Positions 63,645 to 64,000 of a stretch of 64,000 nucleotides of DNA are shown here, in pieces. The position numbers and the translations under genes were made by a program. The notes under the pieces were generated by a model. The model saw only the letters and a program-made list of their open reading frames with translations. It searched no databases and was not told the DNA's origin. Every line of letters begins with the position of its first letter. Positions within the stretch are counted from its first letter, which is position 1. Origin of the DNA: Bacteroides sp. MSB163 (GTDB lineage Bacteria; Bacteroidota; Bacteroidia; Bacteroidales; Bacteroidaceae); the NCBI RefSeq assembly GCF_036416795.1, contig NZ_CP143867.1, positions 5,944,001-6,008,000 of the forward strand. Reading direction: 5' to 3'.

Positions 63645-64000
63645 CTACTTGTCGCGCTGCGAGACATAATTCTTCAGGTAGTCGGCAATGTAGTCGAAGT
63701 AGGCTTGCCAATCAGCATCATGAGCGAGCTGGTTGGGGAATTCACTCTTTTCGTAGTTGCTGGAGTTGAAGATACTCAGCAAGTAAGTATAGAGTTGATC
63801 CTGAATCACTAAATTAGGAATGGTAAACTTGATTCTTCCTTGGTACATACCACTGATGGTAAGTATGCCGAAGTAATAAAGCAGGCTCACGAAGTTATCG
63901 GGATTGGTGATGTTAGTGGTAGAGAATCCTCTCTTCAAGTCTCCGACGATGAAACCTTGGCTCACGAGAGTCTGGATGACGGAGGCATCGTGGGCAAACT
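63645..64000 (-). pseudogene. 3' part of an AAA-ATPase-like gene, apparently truncated
   Basis: The frame is open at the window edge and ends at 63645, giving about 118 visible residues. The sequence HDASVIQTLVSQGFIVGDL, then TTNITNPDNFVSLLYYFGIL, matches the Bacteroides AAA-ATPase_like family, whose members usually run on into a PD-(D/E)XK nuclease domain. Here it stops at NYVSQRDK, about where the family continues into an RDY...GEK-type segment. No matching downstream sequence appears in any frame before the HTCS. A short natural variant cannot be excluded, as the N-terminal part is not visible. Confidence 0.65.

Overview
The window looks like chromosomal DNA of a gut Bacteroides (order Bacteroidales). 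It carries SusC/SusD/SusE/SusF-type outer-membrane glycan uptake genes, a hybrid two-component system (HTCS), a GLPGLI-family protein and 6-bladed beta-propeller lipoproteins. It also has the Bacteroides-type -7 promoter element TAnnTTTG in front of many genes. No rRNA, insertion sequence, phage or CRISPR array was seen.

Layout. 1-5.6 kb: a sensor kinase (minus) divergent from a GLPGLI protein and a TonB-receptor-like barrel (plus). 5.6-11.4 kb: minus-strand housekeeping and membrane genes (PAP2 phosphatase, membrane sulfatase-fold enzyme, transaldolase, phosphate transporter with its DUF47 partner, DedA). 11.5-17.4 kb: a small secreted protein, two beta-propeller lipoproteins, a membrane-tethered TPR/HTH regulator and a ModF-like double ABC ATPase. 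17.5-22.6 kb: small proteins, a lipoprotein pullulanase, ruvC, a DUF4286 protein, tRNA-Ala(GGC) and a TonB protein. 22.9-32.5 kb: plus-strand core genes (pheS, MFS, nth, pgk, porin, glutaminase, TPR protein, M28 peptidase). 32.5-36.6 kb: a minus-strand operon (nitroreductase, membrane protein, DUF2520, KdsC-like phosphatase, Maf) and a divergent GNAT-like gene.

36.6-49.7 kb is a starch/maltodextrin locus on the minus strand in two transcription units: susC-susD-susE-susF, then an alpha-amylase and a GH133 debranching enzyme. Both units carry a nearly identical LacI-type palindrome (TGCAAACGRTTGCA) at almost the same distance upstream of their -7 elements, which suggests joint control by a regulator outside the window. 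50.3-63.6 kb looks like a beta-1,4-galactan cluster: a GH147-like beta-galactosidase, a GH53 endo-galactanase and a GH2 beta-galactosidase, with a TPR sensor kinase, a PepSY-like protein and an HTCS. No SusC/SusD pair for galactan is visible. At the right edge, next to the HTCS start, is the 3' end of an AAA-ATPase-like gene that seems to have lost its C-terminal nuclease domain.

The most unusual non-coding structure is a set of short tandem arrays in intergenic DNA: four-copy arrays of 22-23 bp units at three loci with unrelated unit sequences, an 11-bp-period array before pheS, and heptamer arrays that start at or abut stop codons. All calls rest on reading the sequence and recalling families; no database search was run.
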